The notes beneath the pieces are model-generated. The model was given only the letters and a program-made list of their open reading frames with translations. It ran no database searches and was not told the origin of the DNA. Shown here one piece after another: positions 26,645-36,205 of a stretch of 64,000 nucleotides of DNA. The stretch spans positions 1 to 64,000 of the forward strand of contig JAUZPL010000013.1 of the NCBI GenBank assembly GCA_030705955.1, in the 5' to 3' direction. Every line of letters begins with the position of its first letter. Position 1 is the first letter of the stretch. A program made the translations under genes and the position numbers. The DNA is from Bacillota bacterium (GTDB lineage: Bacteria; Bacillota; Bacilli; Bacillales; Cytobacillaceae).

Positions 26645-27793
26645 ATGTCATTTTTACCAAAACCACATGGAGGAAAACTAATTCAATTATTCGATCCTTC
26701 TTATGATGTAAGCAAGGTACACGGGGAGATTCATATTGATGCTATTGCCTTAAGTGATCTTGAATTAATTGGGATTGGACTTTTTAGCCCTTTAACGGGG
26801 TTTCTTGGAAAAAAGGATTATGATTCTGTCGTTGAAAACATGCGTTTAGCAGATCATACAGTTTGGTCCATCCCAGTCACTTTACCTGTTTCAAATGAGG
26901 TTGCTGAAGGACTGGAGATTGGTGAAAGTTATAAGCTTATTTTTAATAATCAGGTTTATGGATTGATTAAGGTTTCTGAATGGTACGAATCTGATCTGAA
27001 AAAAGAAGCCTTACATGTATATAAAACAGAAGAACTTGCACATCCAGGAGTGAGGCGGCTTTTCGAAAGAGGCCCTGTTTATGTAGCTGGGGAAATCATA
27101 CTTGTCAAGAAACCAGAGAAGGGTGTATTTCAAGATGTTTGGTTAGAGCCAAAGGATACACGTGCATTATTTGAAGAAAAGGGGTGGAAAACAGTTGTTG
27201 GGTTTCAAACAAGAAATCCAATCCATAGAGCCCATGAATATATTCAAAAAGCTGCTTTAGAAACAGTAGATGGATTATTTGTAAGTCCACTTGTTGGAGA
27301 AACAAAATCAGATGATATTCCAGCAGATATTCGATTGAAAAGCTATCATGTATTGCTTGAAAACTACTATCCTACCAATCGTGTTCATTTAGGTGTCTAT
27401 CCAGCGGCAATGAGATATGCAGGACCAAGGGAAGCCATTTTTCATGCAATCGCCCGCAAAAATTTTGGATGTACACATTTTATTGTTGGACGCGACCATG
27501 CAGGTGTAGGAAATTATTATGGAACATATGATGCACAGCATATTTTCAGCCATTTTACAGAAGAAGAGTTGGGTATAAAACCATTATTCTTTGAACATAG
27601 CTTTTATTGCAATAAATGTGAAGGAATGGCTTCTGATAAAACCTGCCCACATACAGTTGAGGATCGTGTTATTCTTTCTGGAACAAAGGTGAGGGAGATG
27701 CTGCGCTCTGGGGCCCTTCCTCCATCAACTTTCAGTCGCCGGGAGGTTGTGGAAATATTAATAGAAGGAATTAGAGAAAAGGAAACTGTTTAA
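26645..27793 (+). CDS. sat: Sulfate adenylyltransferase (ATP sulfurylase)
   Basis: A 382-residue monofunctional ATP sulfurylase forming APS from sulfate and ATP. The nucleotide site is [12 protein letters not shown] (about 194-205), with the family loops [19 protein letters not shown] and [16 protein letters not shown]-terminal zinc-like cysteine cluster is [17 protein letters not shown]. It has no APS-kinase domain; that function is the separate cysC 12 bp downstream. The ribosome binding site AAAGG precedes the ATG. Confidence 0.95.
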   Translation: MSFLPKPHGGKLIQLFDPSYDVSKVHGEIHIDAIALSDLELIGIGLFSPLTGFLGKKDYDSVVENMRLADHTVWSIPVTLPVSNEVAEGLEIGESYKLIFNNQVYGLIKVSEWYESDLKKEALHVYKTEELAHPGVRRLFERGPVYVAGEIILVKKPEKGVFQDVWLEPKDTRALFEEKGWKTVVGFQTRNPIHRAHEYIQKAALETVDGLFVSPLVGETKSDDIPADIRLKSYHVLLENYYPTNRVHLGVYPAAMRYAGPREAIFHAIARKNFGCTHFIVGRDHAGVGNYYGTYDAQHIFSHFTEEELGIKPLFFEHSFYCNKCEGMASDKTCPHTVEDRVILSGTKVREMLRSGALPPSTFSRREVVEILIEGIREKETV

Positions 27794-27805
27794 GGAGGAC
27801 CTAAG

Positions 27806-28423
27806 ATGTCGAAATCAACAAATATTACTTGGCACGAAGCCTCTGTTAATAAAAATGACAGACGGTCGAAAAATGGTCACGGAAGCTGTGTTCTATGGTT
27901 TACTGGCCTGTCGGGATCTGGAAAATCCACCATTGCAAATGCTGTTTCAATGGAATTGTATAGGCAGGGGATAAGTGAATATGTTTTGGATGGTGACAAT
28001 GTCCGTCACGGATTAAATAAGGATCTTGGTTTTTCAAATCATGATCGAACGGAGAATATTCGACGAATTGGAGAGGTGGCAAAACTATTTGTTGATAGCG
28101 GTAAAATTGTGACTACAGCCTTTATTTCTCCTTTTCAATCAGATAGAGATCAGGTAAGAGCATTGTTTGATGAAGGAGAGTTTATTGAAATTTATGTGAG
28201 CTGTCCTCTCGATGTGTGCGAGCAAAGAGATCCGAAAGAGCTATATGCAAAGGCTCGACGTGGTGAACTAAAGGACTTTACGGGGATAGATTCACCATAC
28301 GAGATACCCGCACATCCGGAAATCGTTATTGAAACGAATCAACTTACAGTTGAAGAAACGGTTCGGCATGTTTTTGTCTATTTGCGGAAGAAAAGAATTC
28401 TTAATGGAAGAAAAGCAATCTAA
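27806..28423 (+). CDS. cysC: Adenylylsulfate (APS) kinase
   Basis: A 205-residue P-loop kinase that phosphorylates APS to PAPS. Walker A is GLSGSGKST (about 34-42), the APS-binding segment is [16 protein letters not shown] followed by DRTENIRR, and the lid includes [19 protein letters not shown] with the phosphoacceptor-region [11 protein letters not shown]. The ribosome binding site AAGGAGG is well spaced. It is in the same operon between sat and sumT. Confidence 0.95.
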   Translation: MSKSTNITWHEASVNKNDRRSKNGHGSCVLWFTGLSGSGKSTIANAVSMELYRQGISEYVLDGDNVRHGLNKDLGFSNHDRTENIRRIGEVAKLFVDSGKIVTTAFISPFQSDRDQVRALFDEGEFIEIYVSCPLDVCEQRDPKELYAKARRGELKDFTGIDSPYEIPAHPEIVIETNQLTVEETVRHVFVYLRKKRILNGRKAI

Positions 28424-28453
28424 TCAAGCATAGAGGGATGAGGGGGTTTCTGG

Positions 28454-29230
28454 ATGGTAGGAAAGGTTTATTTAGTAGGTGCTGGTCCGGGAGACCCAGA
28501 GCTTATTACAGTCAAAGGGCTAAAATGCATACAACAGGCTGATGTCATTTTATATGATCGATTAGTGAATTCTGAACTGCTTCAGCATGCAAAAGAAGGA
28601 GTGCAGCTAGTCTATTGTGGGAAGCTTCCGCACTACCATACTATGAAACAGGAAACAATTAATAGCCTGCTAGTGAAATATGCAAAAAGGGGTTACGAGG
28701 TTGTTAGATTAAAAGGGGGAGACCCATTTGTTTTTGGGCGTGGTGGTGAAGAGGCTGAAGAATGCCGCCGTTTAAATATCCCGTTTGAGGTGGTTCCAGG
28801 TATTACAGCTGGCATTGGAGCTTCTGCTTACGCAGGAATTCCTGTAACCCATCGTTCATTAAGCAAAAGTTTCGCATTTATTACCGGGCATCAGGCAGGT
28901 GATAGGGAAGCAGACCATCAATGGGCCCATTTGGCAAAAGCAGTTGATACAATATGTGTGTATATGGGAATAGCCCATCTCTCCACCATTACCAAAAATT
29001 TAATTGCAAATGGAAAAGCACCTGAAACCCCAATTGCTCTTGTGAATTGGGGAACGATACATGATCAAAAAACTGTAATCGGTACCCTTGAAACAATTGA
29101 ATCCCGTGTAAAAGAAGCAAAAATCTCAAACCCAAGTATGATTGTGATCGGTGAGGTTGTCCGTTTACATGATAAACTCAATTGGTTTGAAAAAGAAATC
29201 ATATCAAATATGCCTATTGCGCAAGGGTAA
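28454..29230 (+). CDS. sumT: Uroporphyrinogen-III C-methyltransferase
   Basis: A 258-residue SAM-dependent methyltransferase (CobA/SumT, Bacillus YlnD) making precorrin-2 for siroheme, the CysI cofactor. It has VGAGPGDPELITVKG at the start, ADVILYDRLVN, VRLKGGDPFVFGRGGEEAE and VPGITAGIGASAYAGIPVTHR, the standard signatures. The length is that of the single-domain enzyme, not the CysG fusion. It lies within the sulfate operon, so cofactor and enzyme are made together. Confidence 0.93.
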   Translation: MVGKVYLVGAGPGDPELITVKGLKCIQQADVILYDRLVNSELLQHAKEGVQLVYCGKLPHYHTMKQETINSLLVKYAKRGYEVVRLKGGDPFVFGRGGEEAEECRRLNIPFEVVPGITAGIGASAYAGIPVTHRSLSKSFAFITGHQAGDREADHQWAHLAKAVDTICVYMGIAHLSTITKNLIANGKAPETPIALVNWGTIHDQKTVIGTLETIESRVKEAKISNPSMIVIGEVVRLHDKLNWFEKEIISNMPIAQG

Positions 29231-29252
29231 CGTTAGAAGGGAGCCATTCTAG

Positions 29253-29978
29253 ATGAATGCGATTCTTTATATTGGTCATGGTACAAGATTGAAAATGGGA
29301 ATTCAGGAAGTAGAATCTTTTTTGAAAAGGGTTATTCAACGGATTGATGTTTCCATTCAAGAAATTAGTTTTCTGGAACTTGCCAAGCCCTCAATTGAGG
29401 ATGGCTTCGTGAAATGCGTGGAAAGAGGAGCAACTAACATTATAGTGTCCCCCATATTTTTACTCCCTGCCAGCCACATCAAAATTGATATCCCTCAAAT
29501 CTTGGAAAACTTGATGAAAAGGTATCCCAGTGTTCAAGTGGAGGTGAGAAATCCTCTTGGCCTGCAGAATCAGATTCTTGATGGAATGGTGGAGCATATT
29601 AAAGAGAAAGCAATTGAAATAAGCCCACATGATTCTATTCTTATTGTTGGAATAGGTGGGGATGATCCAGCAATTAGGGAAATATTCCAAGGGATTACTG
29701 AAGGATTAAGTGATAGGCTTGGATGTTCGAATATCTCTGTTTGTTATATAGGCTCATCTAAACCTGGTTTTGAGGAAGCACTTACTCTTATTTCCAAAAG
29801 AGAATCAAGGATTATTGTGGTTCCTTATTTATTATTTTCGGGATTACTATTAAATGTAATAAAACAAAGTACAAAAAGGATGCAAAAACAGGGCCAAGCG
29901 ATTCTTCAAACCGAACCTCTTGGTAATCATTATATGATTGAGGAAATTGTTATTAGGGGCCTGACCCCCAATTGTTAA
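29253..29978 (+). CDS. sirB: Sirohydrochlorin ferrochelatase, C-terminus replaced by repeat
   Basis: A 241-residue CbiX/SirB protein (YlnE) that inserts iron into sirohydrochlorin. The active-site histidine is in LYIGHGTRLKMGIQEV (His about 8), and the second half-domain has ILIVGIGGDDPAIREIFQG. FLELAKPSIEDGF and SPIFLLPASHIKIDIPQ are family blocks. The last seven residues, RGLTPNC, are encoded by the dispersed repeat beginning at 29956, so the natural carboxyl end appears to have been cut. The missing part seems short and the enzyme may still work. No ylnF/sirC dehydrogenase follows, although Bacillus operons usually carry one. Confidence 0.87.
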   Translation: MNAILYIGHGTRLKMGIQEVESFLKRVIQRIDVSIQEISFLELAKPSIEDGFVKCVERGATNIIVSPIFLLPASHIKIDIPQILENLMKRYPSVQVEVRNPLGLQNQILDGMVEHIKEKAIEISPHDSILIVGIGGDDPAIREIFQGITEGLSDRLGCSNISVCYIGSSKPGFEEALTLISKRESRIIVVPYLLFSGLLLNVIKQSTKRMQKQGQAILQTEPLGNHYMIEEIVIRGLTPNC

Positions 29979-30004
29979 TTTATTAACCATTGGGAGTCAG
30001 GTCC
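29956..30004. repeat. Dispersed GCCTGACCCCC palindromic repeat, copy 4
   Basis: The left arm GGGGCCTGACCCCCAAT and right arm ATTGGGAGTCAGGTCC have two mismatches, so this copy is older or less constrained than the one at 16349. It encodes the last residues and stop codon of sirB. Confidence 0.85.
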
Positions 30005-30038
30005 TATTTCTGTTTTACCCTGAAAACATGAATATAGA

Positions 30039-30077
30039 GTTCAAATTTTTGCACAGCATGAATGAAAATATTTGAAC
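30039..30077. promoter_or_regulatory. Long inverted repeat upstream of PRD regulator
   Basis: GTTCAAATTTTT (30039-30050) and AAAATATTTGAAC (30065-30077) are inverted copies about 140-175 bp before the start of the regulator. DNA-binding PRD regulators of the MtlR/LicR/ManR type activate from such dyads. Assignment to the adjacent regulator is inference. Confidence 0.5.
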
Positions 30078-30215
30078 GGGTGGGTTAGTACTATTCCTTC
30101 ATTTTAAACCGTACATTAAATTAACAGATATCTGTATTTTCAAAAAAAGCTTTTGCCGGTAAAAGTAATTGTGTTCATTTTTTGCCAAGCAAAAATGAAG
30201 GGAGGGTGTTTGGTT

Positions 30216-32345
30216 TTGTCCCTGGATAAACGGAGCACATTTATTTTGCAGGAATTGATTAAGGCTGAGGATGAACTTTTAGCTAGTGACCTTATGAAAA
30301 AACTAAATGTTTCGAAGCGTACCATCTATTATGATTTGGAAAAGGTAAATGTATGGCTTAAGGAAAACTGCATTCCGCCCATCATGCGTACCTTTTCAAG
30401 AGGGTTTTATCTTGATTATGAGACGAAACAAAGGGTTTTAAGTAATTTAAGAAAATTGCGGCATTATCAATATTTCTTCACGAAGAATGAGCGCGTTTCT
30501 CTATTGGGGACTATTTTAATTATGAACAATGAATTTGTTCATATCAGTGATTTAATGGAAAGGACTGGCGTGAGCCGGGTGACAACCTTCCATGACCTAG
30601 ATGTATTAAAACAGGAAATGACTGTATTTCAATTAAGTATTGAATTTCATAAAAAAAGTGGTTATACAGTGAGTGGGAGCGAGAGTAATAAGCGGAAGGC
30701 CATCGCTCATTACCTTACACAATTATTTGCTCGCCAAGGATGGGAACAGCTTAAAAATGTGCAATCATTGCTAAATTCAATTGTTTTTAATAATCAATCC
30801 CTTTCACTTGATGATCATGTTGCTCCATTGGATGTAACTGATTTTTATACATTATTAGTAGATTATGAGAAAAGCTTAGAGGTAGAGCTGACAGATGAAA
30901 TGCTGCATACCCTTGCTTTGAACCTGTTCATTATTGGTAAACGGATTGAACAGGATTTATTCGTTCATATTGATGAATGTGAAAAAATAGTTTTAAAGGC
31001 TACTCAAGAATTTTTTATTGCTGAAAAGTTATCTATTATTCTTGAGGAAAAAATGAAGTTATTTTTGCTCGAAGATGAAATCTGTTTTCTTACTATGTTG
31101 TTATTAGGTTCGAGGGTTAACACTATAAGTGAAGATCAACTAAACAATGAAATGGATGCATTGAAAAATGTGATGAAAAGGTTGATTTTTGATTTTCAAA
31201 GATATTCATGCATCATTTTTCAAAATGAAGAAGAATTGGAAAAATTGATGTTTATACACTTAAAGCCTGCTTATTACAGGATTAAGTATGATGTCTTTAC
31301 GGAAAATCCATTAACAGAAACGATTAAAGAAAATTATCCGGAAGTCTTTCAGATTACAAAAAAGGTTATCTTTCATTTGGAACATTTAGTTCAAAAATGT
31401 GTAAATGATCAAGAAACTGCTTATATTGCTATGTATTTCGGGGGGTGGCTAAGGCGTCAGGGGGCGACACCTACAACCAGGCATCGTGCCATTATAGTAT
31501 GCGGTTCTGGGATTGGAACCTCTAATTTACTTCGCCTTCAATTAGAGCAGCTCCTAGCAACTGTTAATATAGTAGATTCGATTTCCCTGCGAGATTACCA
31601 GAAGAATCAATTTGATGCAGACTTGTTCTTCTCGACTGTTTCAATCAAAGACAAAGGCATTCCCGTCATTCAGGTTAATCCTATATTAACTGATGAAGAT
31701 AAAAGGCTGATTCTCACAAAATTAAATTCGATAGAGGGCAGTGAAATAAACGTAAAACCAACACTGTCTGCCTTGTTAAACGTGATTCAAAAGCATACAA
31801 AAATCATGGATGAGCAAAAGCTGATGCAAGATTTAAAATCACTTTTACAAATAACGGAAATTATTCCTAAGGAGTCAAAAAAGCCGATGCTACATGAGTT
31901 ATTAACGAAAAAAACGATTCAATTTAAAACGGAAGTTAGAACTTGGGAGGAAGCAATTTTTGAAGCCTCAAAGCCTTTATTAGAGCAAGGAAATATTACG
32001 GAATCTTATATTGAAGCGATGATTGACAATGTTAAGAATCTAGGGCCCTATATTGTCATTGTCCCGGAAATTGCCATTCCCCATGCCCGGCCAGAACAAG
32101 GGGTTAAAAAATTAGGTATGAGCTTACTTTGTTTGAAAAATCCAGTAAGTTTTTCGAAAAAGGAAGAGCATCAGGTCCGTTTAGTCATTGTGTTGGCTGC
32201 AATCGATAATGAATTACACTTGCAAGCATTATCACAATTGATCACACTCCTTTCAGACGAGGATAAGGTTGCAAAAATGATGTCAGCATCATCTCCCGAT
32301 GAAATTGTTCCGATTTTACAAGATTTATCGTCACTTACCAATTAA
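30216..32345 (+). CDS. PTS-regulated transcriptional activator (PRD, EIIB and EIIA domains)
   Basis: About 709 residues. The order is an N-terminal helix-turn-helix (ASDLMKKLNVSKRTIYYDLE), a second HTH-like Mga region (ISDLMERTGVSRVTTFHDLD), two PTS regulatory domains with conserved histidines, an EIIB-like domain with cysteine in RAIIVCGSGIGTSNLL, and a C-terminal EIIA domain with histidine in IAIPHARPEQGVK. This is the MtlR/LicR/ManR type that binds DNA, even though such proteins are often labelled BglG antiterminators. The TTG at 30216 is chosen because GGAGGG lies nine bases upstream and MSLDKRSTFIL matches the HTH start. The IIB, IIC and transketolase genes follow. No stand-alone EIIA is nearby, so its EIIA domain may also serve the transporter (inference). 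Confidence 0.88.
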   Translation: MSLDKRSTFILQELIKAEDELLASDLMKKLNVSKRTIYYDLEKVNVWLKENCIPPIMRTFSRGFYLDYETKQRVLSNLRKLRHYQYFFTKNERVSLLGTILIMNNEFVHISDLMERTGVSRVTTFHDLDVLKQEMTVFQLSIEFHKKSGYTVSGSESNKRKAIAHYLTQLFARQGWEQLKNVQSLLNSIVFNNQSLSLDDHVAPLDVTDFYTLLVDYEKSLEVELTDEMLHTLALNLFIIGKRIEQDLFVHIDECEKIVLKATQEFFIAEKLSIILEEKMKLFLLEDEICFLTMLLLGSRVNTISEDQLNNEMDALKNVMKRLIFDFQRYSCIIFQNEEELEKLMFIHLKPAYYRIKYDVFTENPLTETIKENYPEVFQITKKVIFHLEHLVQKCVNDQETAYIAMYFGGWLRRQGATPTTRHRAIIVCGSGIGTSNLLRLQLEQLLATVNIVDSISLRDYQKNQFDADLFFSTVSIKDKGIPVIQVNPILTDEDKRLILTKLNSIEGSEINVKPTLSALLNVIQKHTKIMDEQKLMQDLKSLLQITEIIPKESKKPMLHELLTKKTIQFKTEVRTWEEAIFEASKPLLEQGNITESYIEAMIDNVKNLGPYIVIVPEIAIPHARPEQGVKKLGMSLLCLKNPVSFSKKEEHQVRLVIVLAAIDNELHLQALSQLITLLSDEDKVAKMMSASSPDEIVPILQDLSSLTN

Positions 32346-32362
32346 TTGAAAGGGTGAAATTC

Positions 32363-32641
32363 ATGAAAATTTTAGCTGTGTGCGGGATGGGATTTGGAAG
32401 CAGTATGGTCTTAAGAATGACCATTGAAGGTGTTTTGAAAGAATCTGGTATTGATGCAAGTGTTGCAACCTCCGATATTGGATCAGCAAAAACAGAAAGT
32501 GCAGATGTTATTGTTACCTCCGCAGAATTTTCTGATCTCTTAGCAGGAATGAATATTCCAATTGTCACGGTAAAAAATTATGTGGATCGCAATGAGATGA
32601 AAGTAAAGTTAATCCCGGTATTAAAAAATAAGGGGGAGTAA
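32363..32641 (+). CDS. ulaB: PTS sugar transporter subunit IIB (ascorbate/lactose type)
   Basis: A 92-residue cytosolic phosphocarrier. The phospho-cysteine is Cys7-8 in KILAVCGMGFGSSMVLRMT. The remainder, ADVIVTSAEFSDLLAGM, follows the UlaB/SgaB-like pattern. AAAGGG lies eight bases before the ATG at 32363, so an in-frame GTG at 32354 is not needed. The IIC gene begins three bases after the stop, which shows tight coupling. Confidence 0.87.
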   Translation: MKILAVCGMGFGSSMVLRMTIEGVLKESGIDASVATSDIGSAKTESADVIVTSAEFSDLLAGMNIPIVTVKNYVDRNEMKVKLIPVLKNKGE

Positions 32642-32644
32642 AGA

Positions 32645-33997
32645 ATGGCTGTCTTACATTTTATTGTAAATGAAATTTTGAGTAATGCTGCAATCCTTGT
32701 GGGTTTCATGGCACTGATCGGTTTATTGGCATTGAAAAAGTCCGTTAGTGATACCATTACAGGAACATTGAAGACAATTGTTGGCTTTTTAATCCTTGGT
32801 GGAGGGGCTGGAATCATTATTGGAGCTTTAAATCCCTTAGGTGCCATGGTTCAATCAGGATTTCATCTACACGGGGTTATTCCAACAAATGAAGCAATTG
32901 TTGCTATTGCACAGAAAAACTTTGGAGCACAGACTGCGATCATTATGGCATTGGGCTTTGTTGTTAACCTCCTTTTAGCACGCTTAACTCCTGCTAAATT
33001 TATCTTCTTAACCGGCCATCATTTATTCTTTATGGCAACAGTTTTAGCAGTTGTTTTAGGAAGTGCAGGGATTACTGGGGTTAACCAAGCTATCCTGGGA
33101 GCTATTTTCCTCGGAACAGTTGGTACCATGATGCCAGCTCTTGTTCATCCGTTTATGAAAAAGGTTACGGGTAATGCACCTTTTGCGTTAGGCCATTTTA
33201 ATACATTAGGTTACATTATTTCAGCGTTAATCGGAAAAGCAGTTGGCAAAAACAGCCGGACAACTGAAGAAATTCAAGTTCCTAAGAAATTTGGTTTTTT
33301 ACGGGATTCTCTTGTCATGACTACTTTAACGATGATCATTATGTACCTTATTTTAGCTATTGTTGCAGGTCCAAATGCAATTAAGGAATTTACTAATGGT
33401 CAAAATTATATTGTTTATGTACTTGTGCAGGCGCTTACCTTTGGTGCTGGTATTGCCGTTGTCTTAATGGGGGTTCGGATGATTCTAGCGGAACTTGTTC
33501 CAGCCTTCCAAGGAATTGCAAATAAAATTGTACCAAATGCTCTTCCTGCGTTAGATTGCCCTACAACCTTTACATTTGCTCCTACAGCTGTAATTGTTGG
33601 ATTCATTTCAAGTCTTATCGGCGGTATTATTAGTATGTTTTTAATGGGGCCACTTGGTTTAGCCCTTATTATTCCTGGAATGGTGCCTCATTTCTTTGAT
33701 GGTGGTACTGCTGGCGTTTTTGGAAATGCCACTGGTGGTCGTAGAGGAGCTGTCATAGGCGCGTTAATTAACGGCTTTTTGATTACACTTATCCCTGCCT
33801 TGCTCTTATCCTTCCTGGGATCACTCGGTTTGTCAAACACAACCTTTGGTGATTCAGATTTTGGCTGGGTCGGAATCCTTACTGGAGCATTTGCGAAACT
33901 AGGTGTGGGTGGTTTTTATATTGTAACCATTATCGTATGCGCCATTTTTATGACTCTAGCAAGTGTTGTGTCCGTTAAAACAAGAAAAAGCGAGTAA
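32645..33997 (+). CDS. ulaA: PTS ascorbate-type transporter subunit IIC
   Basis: A 450-residue permease of the UlaA/SgaT family, with about eleven membrane segments. Signatures are NEILSNAAILVGFMALIGLL, VGFLILGGGAGIIIGAL, LTGHHLFFMA and DCPTTFTFAPTAVIVGF, with MVPHFFDGGTAGVFGNATGG near the end. It takes up and, with IIB, phosphorylates L-ascorbate or a related sugar acid or pentose derivative. None of the ascorbate-6-phosphate breakdown genes (ulaG, D, E, F) is nearby; transketolase follows instead. The true substrate is therefore uncertain. Confidence 0.88.
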   Translation: MAVLHFIVNEILSNAAILVGFMALIGLLALKKSVSDTITGTLKTIVGFLILGGGAGIIIGALNPLGAMVQSGFHLHGVIPTNEAIVAIAQKNFGAQTAIIMALGFVVNLLLARLTPAKFIFLTGHHLFFMATVLAVVLGSAGITGVNQAILGAIFLGTVGTMMPALVHPFMKKVTGNAPFALGHFNTLGYIISALIGKAVGKNSRTTEEIQVPKKFGFLRDSLVMTTLTMIIMYLILAIVAGPNAIKEFTNGQNYIVYVLVQALTFGAGIAVVLMGVRMILAELVPAFQGIANKIVPNALPALDCPTTFTFAPTAVIVGFISSLIGGIISMFLMGPLGLALIIPGMVPHFFDGGTAGVFGNATGGRRGAVIGALINGFLITLIPALLLSFLGSLGLSNTTFGDSDFGWVGILTGAFAKLGVGGFYIVTIIVCAIFMTLASVVSVKTRKSE

Positions 33998-34046
33998 TCA
34001 CTCGTTAAAGACTTGAATTTAAAGTAGAAAGGAATGGAAGATAGCA

Positions 34047-36047
34047 TTGAATACATCAATCCAGCAGCTTGCGATCAATACCATCCGAACGCTTGCTATT
34101 GATAGTGTGGAGCGTGCCCAATCTGGTCATCCAGGGATGCCGATGGGCGCCGCTCCAATGGCTTTTACGCTTTGGGCCAACTATTTAAATCAAAATCCCG
34201 AAAACCCTAAATGGTTTAATCGCGATAGGTTTGTATTATCTTCTGGTCATGGTTCGATGCTTCTATACAGTCTTTTGCATTTATCGGGATTTGAGTTGTC
34301 TCTTGAGGATTTGAAAAATTTTCGTCAATTTGGCAGTCGAACACCTGGGCATCCTGAATATAACCATACACCTGGCGTTGAGGCCACAACCGGACCATTA
34401 GGCCAAGGCATTGCCATGGCAATTGGAATGGCAATAGCCGAACGGCATTTAGCAGCTATATATAACAAGGAAGGCTATCCAATCGTTGACCATTATACCT
34501 ATTCCATTTGCGGTGACGGTGATTTAATGGAAGGTGTCTCTAGTGAAGCAGCCTCATTAGCAGGCCACTTAAAGCTGGGCCGTTTTATCCTAATGTATGA
34601 CTCCAATGGAACATCATTAGATGGTGAAACTACAATTGCTTTTACGGAAAATGTTCGTGGGAGATTTACATCATATGGATGGCAGGTTCTTCATGTTGAA
34701 GATGGAAATGACATAGGGGAAATTGAAAGAGCATTGGAAGCGGCAAAACAAGACACCGAGCATCCTTCACTTATAGAAATTAAAACGATGATTGCCTATG
34801 GTGCTCCAAATAAAGCAGGGAAAAGTATAGCCCATGGCTCACCACTTGGTAGTGAAGAGGCAAGGGGAGCAAAATCCTTTTATCGCTGGGAATATCCTGA
34901 AGATTTTTATGTTCCTAACGAGGTTTATGCTTATTTTTCAAAAATCAAAGAACAAGGGAAACAAAAAGAATTAGAATGGAATCAACTTTTTAATAGGTAT
35001 AAGGATGAATTTCCTGTTCTTGCAGCACAATTGGAACGAGTCATTTCTGCTAAATTACCAGAAAACTGGACCTCAAACCTTCCCTTATATGAAGATGTAG
35101 ATCAAAAGATAGCAACCCGGATTACTTCTAATAAAGTGCTTGAAGCCTTGTCAAAGCAGTTACCCGAACTATTTGGTGGTTCCGCTGACCTTTCCTCCTC
35201 AACGAAAGGGATCATTAATGGTGGTGGAGAATTTCAAGCTGGACAATATACAGGCCGAAATGTTTCATTTGGAGTGCGTGAGTTTGCAATGGCCGCTACT
35301 GCTAATGGGATGGCACTACACGATGGAATACGTCCTTTTGTTAGTACTTACTTTGTTTTCTCAGATTATCTGCGCCCCGCACTTAGATTATCTGCACTCA
35401 TGGGTGTTCCCGTAATCTATCTTTTTACGCATGATAGTATTGCCGTTGGGGAGGATGGTCCTACACATCAACCGATTGAACAGCTTTTTTCGCTTAGAGC
35501 TATTCCAAGGTTATCAGTCATTCGCCCGGCAGATGCCAATGAAACGGCCAATGCATGGAAGGTAATTTTAGAGGAGAGCACCCGTCCGAGTGTACTTGTC
35601 TTATCACGCCAGGATCTTCCTATTCTTAAAGGTACCACCCAATTAGCAAAAGAAGGTGTGGAAAAGGGTGCCTATGTCTTATCAAAGGCAAAAGGAAAAG
35701 CGGAAGTCTTGTTAATGGGCTCTGGTTCGGAAGTACAGCTTTTGATAGAGGCGAAAAAAATCTTAGCTGAACGTGGAATTGATGTCTCGGTTATTAGCTT
35801 TCCTTCATGGGACCGATTTGAAAGGCAATCACAAGAATATCAAAATGAAATATTGCCAGACTCAATAGATAAAAGATTAGCGGTTGAAATGGGATCTTCA
35901 TATGGCTGGTATAAGTATGTGGGAAGGAAGGGGAAAATTCTTGGTATTGATGACTTTGGGTCATCTGGAAAAGGCAATAAGATTATAGATACACATGGCT
36001 TCACCGTTAGGCACATTGTCTCAAAAGTAGTAGAAATGCTAGATTAG
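34047..36047 (+). CDS. tkt: Transketolase
   Basis: A 666-residue thiamine-diphosphate enzyme moving two-carbon ketol units between sugar phosphates. It has [16 protein letters not shown] near the start, the ThDP/metal motif [20 protein letters not shown] with the terminal Asn in DSNGTSLDG, and the pyrimidine-domain [19 protein letters not shown] and [18 protein letters not shown]. The length is full. The TTG start at 34047 has GGAAG six bases upstream. It is co-directional with the PTS genes and ends at a strong terminator. This is likely a specialised second copy serving the PTS substrate, as housekeeping tkt is normally elsewhere in Bacillus (inference). Confidence 0.93.
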   Translation: MNTSIQQLAINTIRTLAIDSVERAQSGHPGMPMGAAPMAFTLWANYLNQNPENPKWFNRDRFVLSSGHGSMLLYSLLHLSGFELSLEDLKNFRQFGSRTPGHPEYNHTPGVEATTGPLGQGIAMAIGMAIAERHLAAIYNKEGYPIVDHYTYSICGDGDLMEGVSSEAASLAGHLKLGRFILMYDSNGTSLDGETTIAFTENVRGRFTSYGWQVLHVEDGNDIGEIERALEAAKQDTEHPSLIEIKTMIAYGAPNKAGKSIAHGSPLGSEEARGAKSFYRWEYPEDFYVPNEVYAYFSKIKEQGKQKELEWNQLFNRYKDEFPVLAAQLERVISAKLPENWTSNLPLYEDVDQKIATRITSNKVLEALSKQLPELFGGSADLSSSTKGIINGGGEFQAGQYTGRNVSFGVREFAMAATANGMALHDGIRPFVSTYFVFSDYLRPALRLSALMGVPVIYLFTHDSIAVGEDGPTHQPIEQLFSLRAIPRLSVIRPADANETANAWKVILEESTRPSVLVLSRQDLPILKGTTQLAKEGVEKGAYVLSKAKGKAEVLLMGSGSEVQLLIEAKKILAERGIDVSVISFPSWDRFERQSQEYQNEILPDSIDKRLAVEMGSSYGWYKYVGRKGKILGIDDFGSSGKGNKIIDTHGFTVRHIVSKVVEMLD

Positions 36048-36070
36048 TAAGTACCTTTACTAAAAAGCGC

Positions 36071-36101
36071 GACCCAACAAATTCAATTTGTTGGGTCTTT
36101 T
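36071..36101 (+). terminator. Intrinsic terminator after transketolase
   Basis: GACCCAACAAATT and AATTTGTTGGGTC flank a one-base loop and are followed by TTTTCT. Confidence 0.9.
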
Positions 36102-36205
36102 CTATTCACGACATATTCAAACTAATAGAGAAATTTACTTCATATTTTATAAGAAGTATTAGCCTACTTAAGGTACAGAAAGACAAGCTTGTTCTTCTTT
36201 TCTAC

